Of a DNA stretch of 23,882 bases, positions 6,733 through 14,831 are shown piece by piece. The number at the start of each line of letters is the position of its first letter. The first letter of the stretch is position 1. The stretch comes from QQUD01 sp039029915 (GTDB taxonomy: Bacteria > Chloroflexota > Anaerolineae > Promineifilales > Promineifilaceae). The DNA is taken from the NCBI GenBank assembly GCA_039029915.1, contig JBCCFD010000072.1, forward strand, positions 1 through 23,882. Reading direction: 5' to 3'. The translations under genes and the position numbers were made by a program. The notes beneath the pieces were generated by a model. The model was not told where the DNA came from, made no database searches, and saw only the letters and a list, made by a program, of their open reading frames with translations.

Positions 6733-7323
6733 ATGATCGGACTTGTTCTGCCCTTACTTCTCGCAGTTGCGGGCGTGGGCACAGCCTTTTTCACCTATCG
6801 CGGTATTCGGCGCGGTGGGGCAAGATATTACACGCTTGAGCGTGAATCTCTGTTAAGGCAGGCAAGTTTAACGTTGCTCATCTCTACATTACTTTTTTTA
6901 GGTGCAATTGGGCTGATGATTTATGATCAGCAATTGCTGTTAGCTGAAGATGCAGAAACGGTCGTTGTTGACGAGACCGATCCAGCCGCATCAAGCGCCC
7001 CCGCCCAAGCAGAAGAAACACCAGAACTTATTACGCTACCACCGCTACCCACGGAAACGTCCACACCAGGGCCAACTTTATCTCCAACGCCTCTCATATG
7101 TCGGGCGGTTGTTGAAGGAACGTTTGATAATGGGCTTACTCTGCGCGACAATCCGGGGGGCGGCGAAGTCGATATTTTAGCGGAATCTTCCATCATCACA
7201 GTGATTGTCGCCGAAGAACCGGTTGAGTTCAATGGTTTCCGCTGGCGTAAAGTTCGCTCACTTTTAGGAGATGAGGGCTGGGTGGCTGAAGATTTTATTA
7301 CGCTAGGCACGGGGTGTGAATAA
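6733..7323 (+). CDS. Two-TM membrane protein with extracytoplasmic SH3b domain
   Basis: The 196-residue product has two predicted membrane helices (about 3-22 and 43-61) joined by a basic cytoplasmic loop. An acidic, Pro/Thr/Ser-rich linker (about 68-118) follows, then a bacterial SH3-like domain (about 123-194): Cys, LTLRDNPGGGEVDIL, then WRKVRSLLGDEGWVAEDFI. That pattern (LRxxPG ... GWV) is the SH3b signature, often linked to cell-wall binding; the ligand here is unknown. I start at ATG 6733, with a purine-rich GGAAGAAGAG upstream. A longer frame from TTG 6697 would overlap the prmC stop and add a polar tail before the first helix. The stop and the next start overlap as TAATG, implying translational coupling to the glycosyltransferase. 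Confidence 0.85.
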   Translation: MIGLVLPLLLAVAGVGTAFFTYRGIRRGGARYYTLERESLLRQASLTLLISTLLFLGAIGLMIYDQQLLLAEDAETVVVDETDPAASSAPAQAEETPELITLPPLPTETSTPGPTLSPTPLICRAVVEGTFDNGLTLRDNPGGGEVDILAESSIITVIVAEEPVEFNGFRWRKVRSLLGDEGWVAEDFITLGTGCE

Positions 7324-8444
7324 TGATTATTGGCATTGACGCAAGTCGTGCCGTTACTCGGAAGCGTACGGGCACCGAGGCATACGCTTATTTTCTAATT
7401 AATGCCCTGATACCTATCGCCCTTGAAAAAGGGCATCAAATTCGGCTCTATTTTAACCAGCCACCGCCGTCAGACCCCTTTTTCGATGCCTTGCCAGACC
7501 ATCGCGTAGAGCAGTTGGTTTTATCTTTTCCCCGGCTTTGGACACATGCGCGCTTAGGGTTTGAGCTTTTCAGAAGACGTCCCTCAATATTTTTCACACC
7601 GGCACATGTCATTCCGTACACATTTAAAGGCCCCGCTGTCGCGACGGTTCACGATCTGGGATACCACCACTTTCCTAAAGCCCACACCAAATCCCAACTT
7701 TCTTATTTAACATGGAGCACTCGTCACAACTGCCGTCGCAGTCAAATTGTGGTAACAGATTCAATCGCCACTCAAAATGACATCGAAACCTTCTATGGTT
7801 TACCCTCAAACAAAATAAAGGTGATTTATCCCAGTTTTGATCCTCATCTTAGCCGTGTGAAAGATGAGAATAGCCGACGTGCCGTTTTAGATAAGTTTAA
7901 GATCAATGACCCTTTTTTACTTTATCTTGGAACGTTACAGCCTCGAAAAAATCTTGAACGGCTTGTTGATGCTTATCTGGCCAGTGGGGTTTCGCATCAG
8001 CTTATCCTAGCAGGGCAAGCAGGGTGGCTATCGGAATCCATTTTAGACAAAATCAAACGTTTACCATCCGCACAAAAAAATAAAATCATCTTGACTGGCT
8101 ATGTCAGCGATGATGAAAAGGCTGCCTTACTTTCCGCTGCAACAGCCCTGCTTTTCCCGTCATTGTACGAAGGCTTTGGGTTCCCTGTCCTGGAGGCACA
8201 AGTTTGTGAAACGGCCGTTTTGTGCTCAAACAGCAGCAGCTTGCCAGAGGTCGCAGGAAATGCAGCTCACTTTGTCGATCCTCTCAATACCCAAGCCATT
8301 GCCCAAGGTATCCAAACCATTTGCGCAGACGATGAATACCGCCAAACCTTGATTAACAAAGGCATTGTCAATACCAATGGCTTCAGCTGGGATACCACCG
8401 CTTTTCAGCTGCTTACCCTTTTTGAATCAATCCATACCCCGTAG
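7323..8444 (+). CDS. GT4-family glycosyltransferase
   Basis: The 373-residue protein has the GT-B layout of family 4 retaining glycosyltransferases. The N-terminal acceptor domain begins MIIGIDASRAVTRKRTGTEAY. It contains VATVHDLGYHHFP (about 107-119) and VVTDSIATQNDI. The C-terminal nucleotide-sugar domain has LLYLGTLQPRKNLERLVDAY (about 198-217), ILTGYVSDDEKAALL and the E-x7-E motif EGFGFPVLE (E283 and E291). The donor and acceptor cannot be read from sequence; a role in surface polysaccharide is a guess. Its ATG overlaps the previous stop by one base. The end faces glnS across a 145-base convergent gap. Confidence 0.9.
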   Translation: MIIGIDASRAVTRKRTGTEAYAYFLINALIPIALEKGHQIRLYFNQPPPSDPFFDALPDHRVEQLVLSFPRLWTHARLGFELFRRRPSIFFTPAHVIPYTFKGPAVATVHDLGYHHFPKAHTKSQLSYLTWSTRHNCRRSQIVVTDSIATQNDIETFYGLPSNKIKVIYPSFDPHLSRVKDENSRRAVLDKFKINDPFLLYLGTLQPRKNLERLVDAYLASGVSHQLILAGQAGWLSESILDKIKRLPSAQKNKIILTGYVSDDEKAALLSAATALLFPSLYEGFGFPVLEAQVCETAVLCSNSSSLPEVAGNAAHFVDPLNTQAIAQGIQTICADDEYRQTLINKGIVNTNGFSWDTTAFQLLTLFESIHTP

Positions 8445-8538
8445 GAACATCCCACTTTAGATGAAGAAACTTGCGAATGACGTCATGGATTTCGTGATTT
8501 TTGGTTGAATAGTTGAGGGGGGATGAGACGAAAATACC

Positions 8539-8580
8539 AGTGACAAGCAAAAAGGATGTTCTTACTTTTTACTTATCACT
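8539..8580. terminator. Candidate bidirectional terminator between GT4 and glnS
   Basis: A long stem pairs 8539-8547 with 8572-8580 (one mismatch) and 8549-8554 (AAAAAG) with 8565-8570 (CTTTTT), giving 15 pairs and two mismatches around a 10-base loop. The flanks are AT-rich rather than clean T-runs. Its place between two converging genes fits a shared terminator. Confidence 0.45.
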
Positions 8581-8589
8581 TAAAATTTT

Positions 8590-10251
8590 CTACTTTTTAC
8601 TCTTCGCCCAAGAGTCTCGCAGGGTCACAGTACGGTTAAACACTGGTTTTTCAGGCGTGTGGTCTTCACTGTCAGCGACGAAATATCCCTGACGCATAAA
8701 TTGAAACGCTTCACCAGCCTTGATTTCCGCCAGATTAGGCTCAACTTTAGCCGTAATGATTTCCAGAGAATCAGGATTCAAATGCTCCGTAAAATCACCA
8801 CCTTCTTCAGGATTTTCGACGTTAAATAACGGATTGTACAGACGCAATTCAGCATCAACTGCGTATTCGGCTGAAACCCAGTGAATCGTGCCCTTAACTT
8901 TACGGCCGTCTGGTGATCGACCCCCTCTAGATTCTGGATCATACGTACATTTTAGTTCAACCACATGGCCATCTTCATCTTTAACCGCTTCGTTACAGGT
9001 CACGTAGTAAGCGCCAAATAAACGAACTTCACGTCCAGGTGCTAAGCGGAAAAATTTGCGAGGGGCATCCTCCATAAAGTCCTCTTGCTCCACATAGACC
9101 TCACGGGAAAATGGCACGACTCGCGTTTCGTTATTCTCTTTATCTTGAGGATGGGTCGGCACTTCAAACTCTTCTACCATGTTTTCGGGGTAGTTTGTAA
9201 TGGTGACTTTTAACGGCCGTATAACGGCCATCGCTCTTGGCGCATTACGGTTTAAATCATCTCGAATAGCGTGCTCAAGCATGCCATAATCAACCGTGCT
9301 ATTCGCCTTGGCCACGCCGATCATTTCACAGAAGTTGCGGATCGAAGCGGGTGTAAACCCTCGACGACGCAAGCCGCTTATCGTAGGCATGCGCGGATCA
9401 TCCCATCCACTAACATGTTTTTCGTTGACCAGACGAAGTAGCTTCCGCTTACTCATGATGGTATGAGTAAGATTCAGCCGGGCGAACTCTATTTGCTGTG
9501 GTTCATATATGCCAAGTTCTTGAACGAACCAATCATATAGAGGGCGGTGGTTCACATACTCTAGCGTACAGATTGAATGAGTAATACCCTCGATAGAGTC
9601 AGACTGTCCGTGTGCCCAATCATACATGGGATAAATGCACCAATCATCACCCGTACGAGGATGTTCTGTGTGTAAAATGCGGTACATGACTGGATCACGC
9701 AGATTAATAATCGGGGATGACATGTCGATTTTGGCCCGAAGCACGCGCTCGCCATCCTTAAACTCCCCATTTTTCATCCGTTCGAAAAGGTCTAAGTTTT
9801 CCTCAACGGATCGATCGCGATAGGGGCTATTTTTACCCGGCTCGGTCAGCGTACCGCGATACTCTCGAATTTCCTCTTGGGATAAATCGTCAATATACGC
9901 TTTACTATCTTTGATAAGCTGAACAGCCCAATCATAAAGCTGCTGGAAGTAATCAGAGGCATACAAAATATCGCCATCCCACTGATAGCCAAGCCACTGC
10001 ACGTCGCCAATGATGGCGTCAATATACTCTTGCTTCTCTTTAGCAGGATTTGTGTCATCAAACCGCAGGTTGGTTTTGCCATCGTAATCTTGTGCTAGAG
10101 AAAAGTTTAAGCAGATCGATTTAGCGTGACCAATATGAAGATGCCCATTTGGCTCGGGGGGAAAGCGGGTATGAACACGCCCTTCAAATTTGCCTGATTC
10201 GTTGTCATTATCGATGATGGTTCGTATAAAGTTTGATATTTTTTCGCTCAT
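8590..10251 (-). CDS. glnS: Glutaminyl-tRNA synthetase
   Basis: The 553-residue protein is a class I aminoacyl-tRNA synthetase of the GlnRS type, close to the usual length of about 550. It has PPEPNGHLHIGH with the HIGH signature at 39-42, an LRFDDTNP segment, TGDDWCIYPMYDWAHGQSDS and IMSKRKL (the KMSKS equivalent, near 265). These are followed by the C-terminal beta-barrel anticodon-binding part (KVTITNYP to the end). The HGQSDSIEGITHSICTLEY wording is characteristic of GlnRS rather than discriminating GluRS. The longest frame begins at TTG 10275, but ATG 10251 gives MSEKISNF, the normal beginning, and is preferred. Its presence implies direct glutaminylation of tRNA-Gln rather than sole reliance on GatCAB. 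Confidence 0.96.
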   Translation of the reverse strand: MSEKISNFIRTIIDNDNESGKFEGRVHTRFPPEPNGHLHIGHAKSICLNFSLAQDYDGKTNLRFDDTNPAKEKQEYIDAIIGDVQWLGYQWDGDILYASDYFQQLYDWAVQLIKDSKAYIDDLSQEEIREYRGTLTEPGKNSPYRDRSVEENLDLFERMKNGEFKDGERVLRAKIDMSSPIINLRDPVMYRILHTEHPRTGDDWCIYPMYDWAHGQSDSIEGITHSICTLEYVNHRPLYDWFVQELGIYEPQQIEFARLNLTHTIMSKRKLLRLVNEKHVSGWDDPRMPTISGLRRRGFTPASIRNFCEMIGVAKANSTVDYGMLEHAIRDDLNRNAPRAMAVIRPLKVTITNYPENMVEEFEVPTHPQDKENNETRVVPFSREVYVEQEDFMEDAPRKFFRLAPGREVRLFGAYYVTCNEAVKDEDGHVVELKCTYDPESRGGRSPDGRKVKGTIHWVSAEYAVDAELRLYNPLFNVENPEEGGDFTEHLNPDSLEIITAKVEPNLAEIKAGEAFQFMRQGYFVADSEDHTPEKPVFNRTVTLRDSWAKSKK

Positions 10252-10268
10252 ACAATCTATTCCAAAGC

Positions 10269-10287
10269 AGGTCAAGGATTATGACCT
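10269..10287 (-). promoter_or_regulatory. Inverted repeat upstream of glnS
   Basis: AGGTCA (10269-10274) and TGACCT (10282-10287) form a 6-bp perfect inverted repeat with a seven-base centre, 18-36 bases before the glnS ATG. It could be an operator or a 5'-UTR hairpin. It is short enough that chance cannot be excluded. Confidence 0.25.
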
Positions 10288-10386
10288 AAAATTTATCCTG
10301 AAAGTACATCACATTCAGAGCTTGGGAAATTTATTTCTGCTTGTGATTTACTAAGTTTACATGAAATTAAGTGGGAAAGTGAACTA

Positions 10387-11130
10387 TTACTGAGCCGTGG
10401 CGTCAGAAACGGCCGTTTTTCGGGCAGGAGGTTCTTGATTCAACACCAGACGAAATTGGACAAGCTCACGAAAGGCACGCAAAATAACCGATAGCTTAGC
10501 CCCTGTTGGGCTTCCAGCAACGCGGGGACGATGCCCAAGAATAGGCACCTCTTCAATCTTGAAACCGGCTCGCTTGGCGCGGACTAAAAATTCAGCGCTA
10601 AAGGTGGCCCCTCCCGAGGTCACCTCATCTCGCAGATACTCCACAACGTCCCAATGCATTAGCTTAAAGGCACAATCAATATCACGGGCCGTGTAACCAA
10701 AAAGCAGGGTCACCAGCAGGCTCCATCCTTTGCCGTTTAAACGTCGCATCAGCGGATCACGTCGTGGTGCGCGGTAACCCACCACTAACTCGGCCGTGTT
10801 TAGTTGGGCAATCAGCTTCTCAAGCTCGGTCAAATCAAATTGCCTGTCAGAGTCAGTGAAAAAGATGGTTTCTTTTGTGGCGCTTTTCAGGCCGTTGAAA
10901 ACGGCCGTGCCGTACCCTCGATTCACCTCATGCTGTACAAGCCTCAGCTGCGGGATGGTCTTCTGAAGCGCTTGCACAACTGAGGCAGTGTTATCTTGGC
11001 TACCGTCATCAACCACAATAATTTCAAAATCAGTCGTTAACGCTTGAACAACATTAACCACATCTTGAACCATTTCTGAGATATTTTCAGCCTCGTTGTA
11101 GGCTGGCATAGCAATTGAAATTGATTTCAA
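10387..11130 (-). CDS. GT2-family glycosyltransferase
   Basis: The 247-residue product is an inverting family 2 glycosyltransferase with a GT-A fold. It has SIAMPAYNEAENISEMV at the N-terminus, FEIIVVDDGSQDNT (nucleotide binding), NRGYGTAVFNGLKSA, the DxD-like metal site FFTDSDRQFD, then DIDCAFKLMHWDV and the GHRPRVAGSP segment. It resembles polyprenyl-phosphate sugar transferases of the DPM/GtrB type in the catalytic domain, but has no C-terminal membrane helices, so the acceptor is open. The open frame extends to 11235, but the start is TTG at 11128-11130: AGGAG lies at 11138-11142 with a seven-base spacer. The extra 35 residues of the long frame are unlike the family. A terminator separates it from ssb. 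Confidence 0.9.
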   Translation of the reverse strand: MKSISIAMPAYNEAENISEMVQDVVNVVQALTTDFEIIVVDDGSQDNTASVVQALQKTIPQLRLVQHEVNRGYGTAVFNGLKSATKETIFFTDSDRQFDLTELEKLIAQLNTAELVVGYRAPRRDPLMRRLNGKGWSLLVTLLFGYTARDIDCAFKLMHWDVVEYLRDEVTSGGATFSAEFLVRAKRAGFKIEEVPILGHRPRVAGSPTGAKLSVILRAFRELVQFRLVLNQEPPARKTAVSDATAQ

Positions 11131-11246
11131 AAACAAACTCCTGTGTGAACGGAAAAAAGATGCTGCAAAAAGATTGATTCTGCCATTCCATTTACGATTC
11201 GCGGTTTGCATATGATACACGATTTCGATGTTCAATGCGTATACAC

Positions 11247-11276
11247 AAAAAAGACCTACGCGTCTGCGTAGGTCTT
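11247..11276 (-). terminator. Rho-independent terminator of ssb
   Basis: A perfect 11-bp stem pairs 11251-11261 with 11266-11276 around a four-base loop. On the minus strand it is followed by a run of six T (the A-run at 11247-11252 on the plus strand, partly inside the stem). It sits 60 bases after the ssb stop. Confidence 0.9.
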
Positions 11277-11336
11277 AAAGTTCAGCCATTGTTTCTGTTG
11301 CCTATCACTGCTTGGTAACAGAGTCGATTTGATTGA

Positions 11337-11774
11337 CTAGAATGGAATATCATCCTCTTCTTGGGCTGGTGAACCGCCACCTTGATAGCCAACATCCCCA
11401 CCTGCAGGAACATAACCTGGACCATCATCCCGACCGCTTAAGAAGCGAACCGCTTCAGCTGTGATTTCAAATGAAGCTCGGACGATACCATCTTGCCCCG
11501 TATACGTGCGCGGACCCCCGTTTTCATCTGGGCGAAGTCGCCCTTCAACTAGCACTTTTGAGCCTTTGTTGAGGTATTGGTTTGTCGTTTCAGCCTGTTT
11601 ACCCCAAACGCTAACGCGGAACCAAGTTGTTTCATCAGTCGGTTGTCCAGATGAGCGATCGGTCCAGCGACGATTTGTGGCGATACTGAAGTTGGTAACG
11701 GCCGTTCCGTCAGACATATAGCGCATTTCAGGGTCCCGTCCCAAATTCCCAACGATAACTATTTTTTGATACAT
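11337..11774 (-). CDS. ssb: Single-stranded DNA-binding protein
   Basis: The 145-residue protein begins MYQKIVIVGNLGRDPEMRY, the usual SSB opening of the OB fold (about 1-107). TWFRVSVWGKQAET and GSKVLVEGRLRPDENG follow. A short Gly/Pro-rich linker leads to the acidic tip EEDDIPF, which recruits partner proteins of replication and repair. It would coat single-stranded DNA as a tetramer. AGGAGG with a five-base spacer precedes the ATG, one of the best ribosome-binding sites in the window. It has its own promoter upstream and terminator downstream, so it is likely a single-gene unit. Confidence 0.97.
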   Translation of the reverse strand: MYQKIVIVGNLGRDPEMRYMSDGTAVTNFSIATNRRWTDRSSGQPTDETTWFRVSVWGKQAETTNQYLNKGSKVLVEGRLRPDENGGPRTYTGQDGIVRASFEITAEAVRFLSGRDDGPGYVPAGGDVGYQGGGSPAQEEDDIPF

Positions 11775-11896
11775 AAAAGCCTCCTATGGTTTTATTCAGA
11801 TGGCACATTTTGCGAAACATTACGGCTGTGAACAGTAGGAATCGTATCACAAAGCACAGACGTTAAAAACTTTTGATTATGCCATCAACAACAAGC

Positions 11897-11925
11897 ATTA
11901 TAGCACGAATGTTCGATTCAAGCAA
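11897..11925 (-). promoter_or_regulatory. Promoter of ssb with flanking inverted repeat
   Basis: On the minus strand, TTGCTT (11925-11920) and a perfect TATAAT (11902-11897) are separated by exactly 17 bases, giving a transcript start near 11890 and a leader of about 115 bases. TGTTCGAT (11910-11917) in the spacer and ATCGAACA (11941-11948) form 8-bp arms flanking the -35 box, a possible operator. Confidence 0.6.
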
Positions 11926-11960
11926 GGGAAAATTCAAAATATCGAACAGTCGTTCATATT

Positions 11961-13211
11961 TTACACCCAGCCTCTCAGGCGAACAGCTTCCGCCACCCGA
12001 TCGACGGCCACTAAATACGCGGCCACCCTTGTATCCACCGCTTGCTTCTGCGACATACGGTGTACTGCATTAAAGGCTGTGGTGATTTTCTTATCTAATC
12101 TCTCGTGAACCATGGATTCATCCCAATAAAATTGGTAACTATTCTGAACCATCTCAAAATAAGAGACGATAACACCACCCGCGTTGCATAGAAAGTCAGG
12201 AATGATGTAAACCCCTTTATCGTTTAAGATGTTGTCAGCATCAGGGGTCGTGGGGCCATTGGCTAGTTCAGCGACAATTTTGGCTTTAATACGATCCGCA
12301 TTCTGCAGGGTCAACTGATTTTCGATCGCGGCCGGAATCAAAATATCAACTTCTAATTCTAGAAGCTCACCGTTTGTCATATTTTCGCTATCTGGGCAAT
12401 CCATTAATTTGCCATTTCGGCGTAAATGTTTAGCTACCGCTTTGGGGTCTAATCCATTTTCATTATAGATAGCGCCAAACTCATCGCTTACCGCCACGAC
12501 CTTTAAATCAAATTGCGTGCTGCCTAATTTATGCGCAAACGACCCAACGTTGCCATATCCTTGAACTGCACAGGTCGCATTTTCAAGCGGCAGGTTAAGG
12601 TTACTGGCGGCTTCACGAATGGCAAAAAGCCCACCCATTGCCGTCGCTGGAGTACGACCTGCTGACCCACCTAAGGTCAGCGGCTTCCCGGTAATCACGC
12701 CGGGTTCTCGATGCCCCATTATGGTTTCATACTCATCAAGCATCCAAGCCATCACCTGAGGATTAGTGTTGACATCAGGTGCCGGGACATCTTGAGTTAA
12801 ACCAACATAGCGAGTAATGTTGCGCATGTAACCTCGACTTAAACGCTCGAGCTCTGCCTGTGATAGCTCTCTGGGGTTGCAAATAACCCCACCTTTCCCA
12901 CCGCCAAGCGGAATATCAGCAACGGCCGTTTTCCAGGTCATCCACGCAGCCAGCGCGCGCACTGTATCAATCGTCTCATCAGGGTGAAAACGAATCCCCC
13001 CTTTTGCTGGACCTCGGGCATCATTGTATTGAACACGATAACCGCGAAATGTTTTTGTTTGACCATCATCCATCTTAATGGGAATGGTAAAGTGAAACTC
13101 GCGCATTGGTTCCCTCAAGAAGGCATGCATTTGAGGATCAAGTTGTAAAACACCAGCGGCTTCATCTAATTGAGCCTGCGCTATCGAAAACGGATTCAAA
13201 TTCTCACTCAT
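11961..13211 (-). CDS. gdhA: Glutamate dehydrogenase (Glu/Leu/Phe/Val dehydrogenase family)
   Basis: The 416-residue enzyme would interconvert glutamate and 2-oxoglutarate plus ammonia with a nicotinamide cofactor. The N-terminal substrate domain has GYRVQYNDARGPAKGGIRFH, WKTAVADIPLGGGKGGV (substrate Lys94, catalytic Lys106) and VPAPDVNT (Asp146). The Rossmann half has VQGYGNVGSFA (216-226) and the IPAAIENQLT and LCNAGGVIVSYFE segments. The length fits the hexameric class of about 415-420 residues. Cofactor preference cannot be read reliably. GGAG with a five-base spacer precedes the ATG, and a good promoter with a nearby palindrome lies upstream. Leucine or other branched substrates remain possible, since the family shares these motifs. 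Confidence 0.92.
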   Translation of the reverse strand: MSENLNPFSIAQAQLDEAAGVLQLDPQMHAFLREPMREFHFTIPIKMDDGQTKTFRGYRVQYNDARGPAKGGIRFHPDETIDTVRALAAWMTWKTAVADIPLGGGKGGVICNPRELSQAELERLSRGYMRNITRYVGLTQDVPAPDVNTNPQVMAWMLDEYETIMGHREPGVITGKPLTLGGSAGRTPATAMGGLFAIREAASNLNLPLENATCAVQGYGNVGSFAHKLGSTQFDLKVVAVSDEFGAIYNENGLDPKAVAKHLRRNGKLMDCPDSENMTNGELLELEVDILIPAAIENQLTLQNADRIKAKIVAELANGPTTPDADNILNDKGVYIIPDFLCNAGGVIVSYFEMVQNSYQFYWDESMVHERLDKKITTAFNAVHRMSQKQAVDTRVAAYLVAVDRVAEAVRLRGWV

Positions 13212-13288
13212 GGAGTCTCCAAAGTTTTTGTGATTTGGTAATAGAAGGGGTTAATTTTTGTTAGGGTGCAATATTTTGAGGCGAAATG

Positions 13289-13307
13289 TTTGTGCAAATT
13301 GCACAAA
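13289..13307. promoter_or_regulatory. 19-bp palindromic operator candidate upstream of gdh
   Basis: TTTGTGCAAATTGCACAAA is a perfect 9-1-9 palindrome, placed about 16-34 bases downstream of the predicted gdh transcript start. GTGCAA recurs at 13266-13271, and a further small palindrome TTGTACAA lies at 13331-13338 over the -10 box. This is the typical geometry of a repressor site; the factor is unknown. Confidence 0.6.
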
Positions 13308-13329
13308 TCGTCAAACAATTACGAGTGGA

Positions 13330-13358
13330 ATTGTACAAAACCAATGCTTTTCTGTAAA
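13330..13358 (-). promoter_or_regulatory. Promoter of gdh
   Basis: On the minus strand TTTACA (13358-13353) and TACAAT (13335-13330) are separated by exactly 17 bases. Each matches five of six consensus positions for a housekeeping sigma factor. The predicted start is near 13323, giving a leader of about 112 bases. Confidence 0.6.
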
Positions 13359-13490
13359 GGTTCGTTTCTTGGCAATTTGGAATAAAAATTGACACAAATT
13401 TTTACGATATTGTTTTGCTCTGCAAACGGAACTTTTTCCCTCGAATATCATAAGGAAGCGCCACTTTATTTTCTCGATTCACCCAAGTGC

Positions 13491-13519
13491 TTGACGAATA
13501 AGATTCCTTTTTTTATGCT
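13491..13519 (+). promoter_or_regulatory. Promoter of the DUF92 gene
   Basis: TTGACG (13491-13496), 17 bases, then TATGCT (13514-13519). The predicted transcript start, near 13526, lies after the GTG at 13522, which excludes that longer reading frame and supports ATG 13552. The 340-base divergent gap to gdh contains this promoter, the gdh promoter and the palindrome; nothing else stands out. Confidence 0.6.
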
Positions 13520-13551
13520 TTGTGTCTTACTTTAGGAGCAAATATCACCGC

Positions 13552-14364
13552 ATGTCTCTTATTTCTCAACTTGGTCTCGCTTTCGTATTATCAGCACTTA
13601 TTGCTGGTATTGCCCGCTGGCGGCGATCGCTAACAAATTCGGGTGCCATCGGTGCTCTTATTTCTGGAACAGCAATCTTTGGTTTTGGCGGCTGGGCATG
13701 GGGCATTATATTGGGCTTCTTTTTTGTTAGCTCGACAGTTCTTTCCCATTTTAAAGAGAATGAAAAAAAGATTGTGGCCGAAAAATTTGAAAAAGGTCAC
13801 CAGCGCGATCTCGGTCAGGTCATTGCTAACGGTGGCTTAGCGACGGTTCTGGCCATCTTTTCCTTCTTCTTTGAATCACCGATTTGGTTAGCCTTGTTTG
13901 TTGGAGCCATGGCCACAGTAACGGCAGACACTTGGGCCACTGAATTAGGCACATTAAGCAAGCAGCCACCTCGGCTTATCACCACGGGCAAGCCGGTTCC
14001 AGTTGGAACCTCTGGTGGTATTTCACTCTTTGGAACGGCCGTTTCACTCTTAGGCGGTCTCGCCGTTGGCCTTATCGCTGGCTTAACAACAAGCGCAACC
14101 ATCTGGCAGGTTCTCCTCATGGGTGGATTTGGTGGCTTAGCCGGTTCACTCTTCGATAGTCTTTTGGGCGCAACGGTTCAAGCCGTGTATTATAGTGATG
14201 AAAGAAAAAAGGAAACGGAGAAAAAGGTCAACCCTCAAGGAATCCCAAATCAACATATCCGGGGCTGGTTATGGATGACCAACGACCTCGTCAATTTATT
14301 TGCCTCAATCTTTGGGGGGATAGTTTCTTTATTGATTCGTTTCCAGACAATGCGGTTAGTCTAA
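13552..14364 (+). CDS. DUF92 family integral membrane protein
   Basis: The 270-residue protein is hydrophobic with about six membrane helices. It carries the family signature ADTWATELG (near 128-136), GTSGGIS and SLFDSLLGATVQ. The C-terminal NDLVNLFASIFGG is also characteristic. DUF92 includes the plant phytyl-phosphate kinase VTE6 and TMEM19. A prenyl- or phytyl-phosphate kinase-like role is therefore a family-based possibility, not shown here. A soluble loop with many Lys and Glu (about 68-90) separates helices 2 and 3. AGGAG lies 13 bases before the ATG, longer than usual. The gene has its own promoter and is followed by repeat B after about 100 bases. Confidence 0.85.
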   Translation: MSLISQLGLAFVLSALIAGIARWRRSLTNSGAIGALISGTAIFGFGGWAWGIILGFFFVSSTVLSHFKENEKKIVAEKFEKGHQRDLGQVIANGGLATVLAIFSFFFESPIWLALFVGAMATVTADTWATELGTLSKQPPRLITTGKPVPVGTSGGISLFGTAVSLLGGLAVGLIAGLTTSATIWQVLLMGGFGGLAGSLFDSLLGATVQAVYYSDERKKETEKKVNPQGIPNQHIRGWLWMTNDLVNLFASIFGGIVSLLIRFQTMRLV

Positions 14365-14831
14365 TTTTTATCAACTCTCATTTGATGAATAAAGCTCAAA
14401 CAACCAGCTGATAAAAAGCTATTTGTTTCAAGAATTTCGGTGAATGAAATTAGTTTCACCGTATTATATGAAAATCAAGAAGTATCTTGAAAAAGAATCG
14501 ACTCAAATTTGATTTTCACCGAGTAAATTTCACTTTTCTACCCAGTTTTATTTCAAGATATTTTGTGATATTTACATAAGTGGAGAACAAAATGTATCTT
14601 GAAATAAAACAACTTCGCATAAGTTTTTGTTCTCCTGTAGCTGATTTTCATTTTGTGCTTAGGAATTCAAGTTATTTGTTGAAAATCACTTAAGAAGTTT
14701 TTCGTTCACATCATGCGCCATACTGAAGCAACATGTATTGGTTTTTAATGAAATGGCGTATTCAGCAAAAGAGTAAACTATTTTAAAGCGACTAAATCTC
14801 TTTTGTGTTTTATTTGCAGAATAAGTTATCC
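14365..14831. other. Intergenic region with structured repeat B
   Basis: The 467-base gap between the DUF92 and WD40 genes is dominated by repeat B (14469-14635) and flanking related palindromes (14438-14461, 14642-14688). The last 140 bases are AT-rich and must hold the WD40 promoter, but no pair of good -35 and -10 boxes stands out. No coding sequence is supported. Confidence 0.6.
14438..14688. repeat. Structured palindromic repeat, copy B (three core hairpins, one or two more)
   Basis: Core hairpins match copy A in order. Hairpin 1 is 14469-14478 with 14509-14518 (10 bp). Hairpin 2 is 14524-14533 with 14565-14574 (one mismatch). Hairpin 3 is 14582-14592 with 14625-14635 (11 bp, perfect). 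Loops 1 and 3 carry TATCTTGAAA; loop 2 carries its reverse complement. A fourth stem, TGATTTTCA (14642-14650) with TGAAAATCA (14680-14688), has a loop containing ATTCAAGTTATTTGT, like loop 2. CGGTGAA (14438-14444) with TTCACCG (14455-14461) precedes the core. Hairpin order is therefore plus, minus, plus, minus. Confidence 0.7.

Noticed and set aside
13631..13640. GCGATCGC (cyanobacterial HIP1 octamer)
   Set aside because: Only about one occurrence was noticed, so there is no sign of HIP1 enrichment; the enriched palindrome here is ACGGCCGT.
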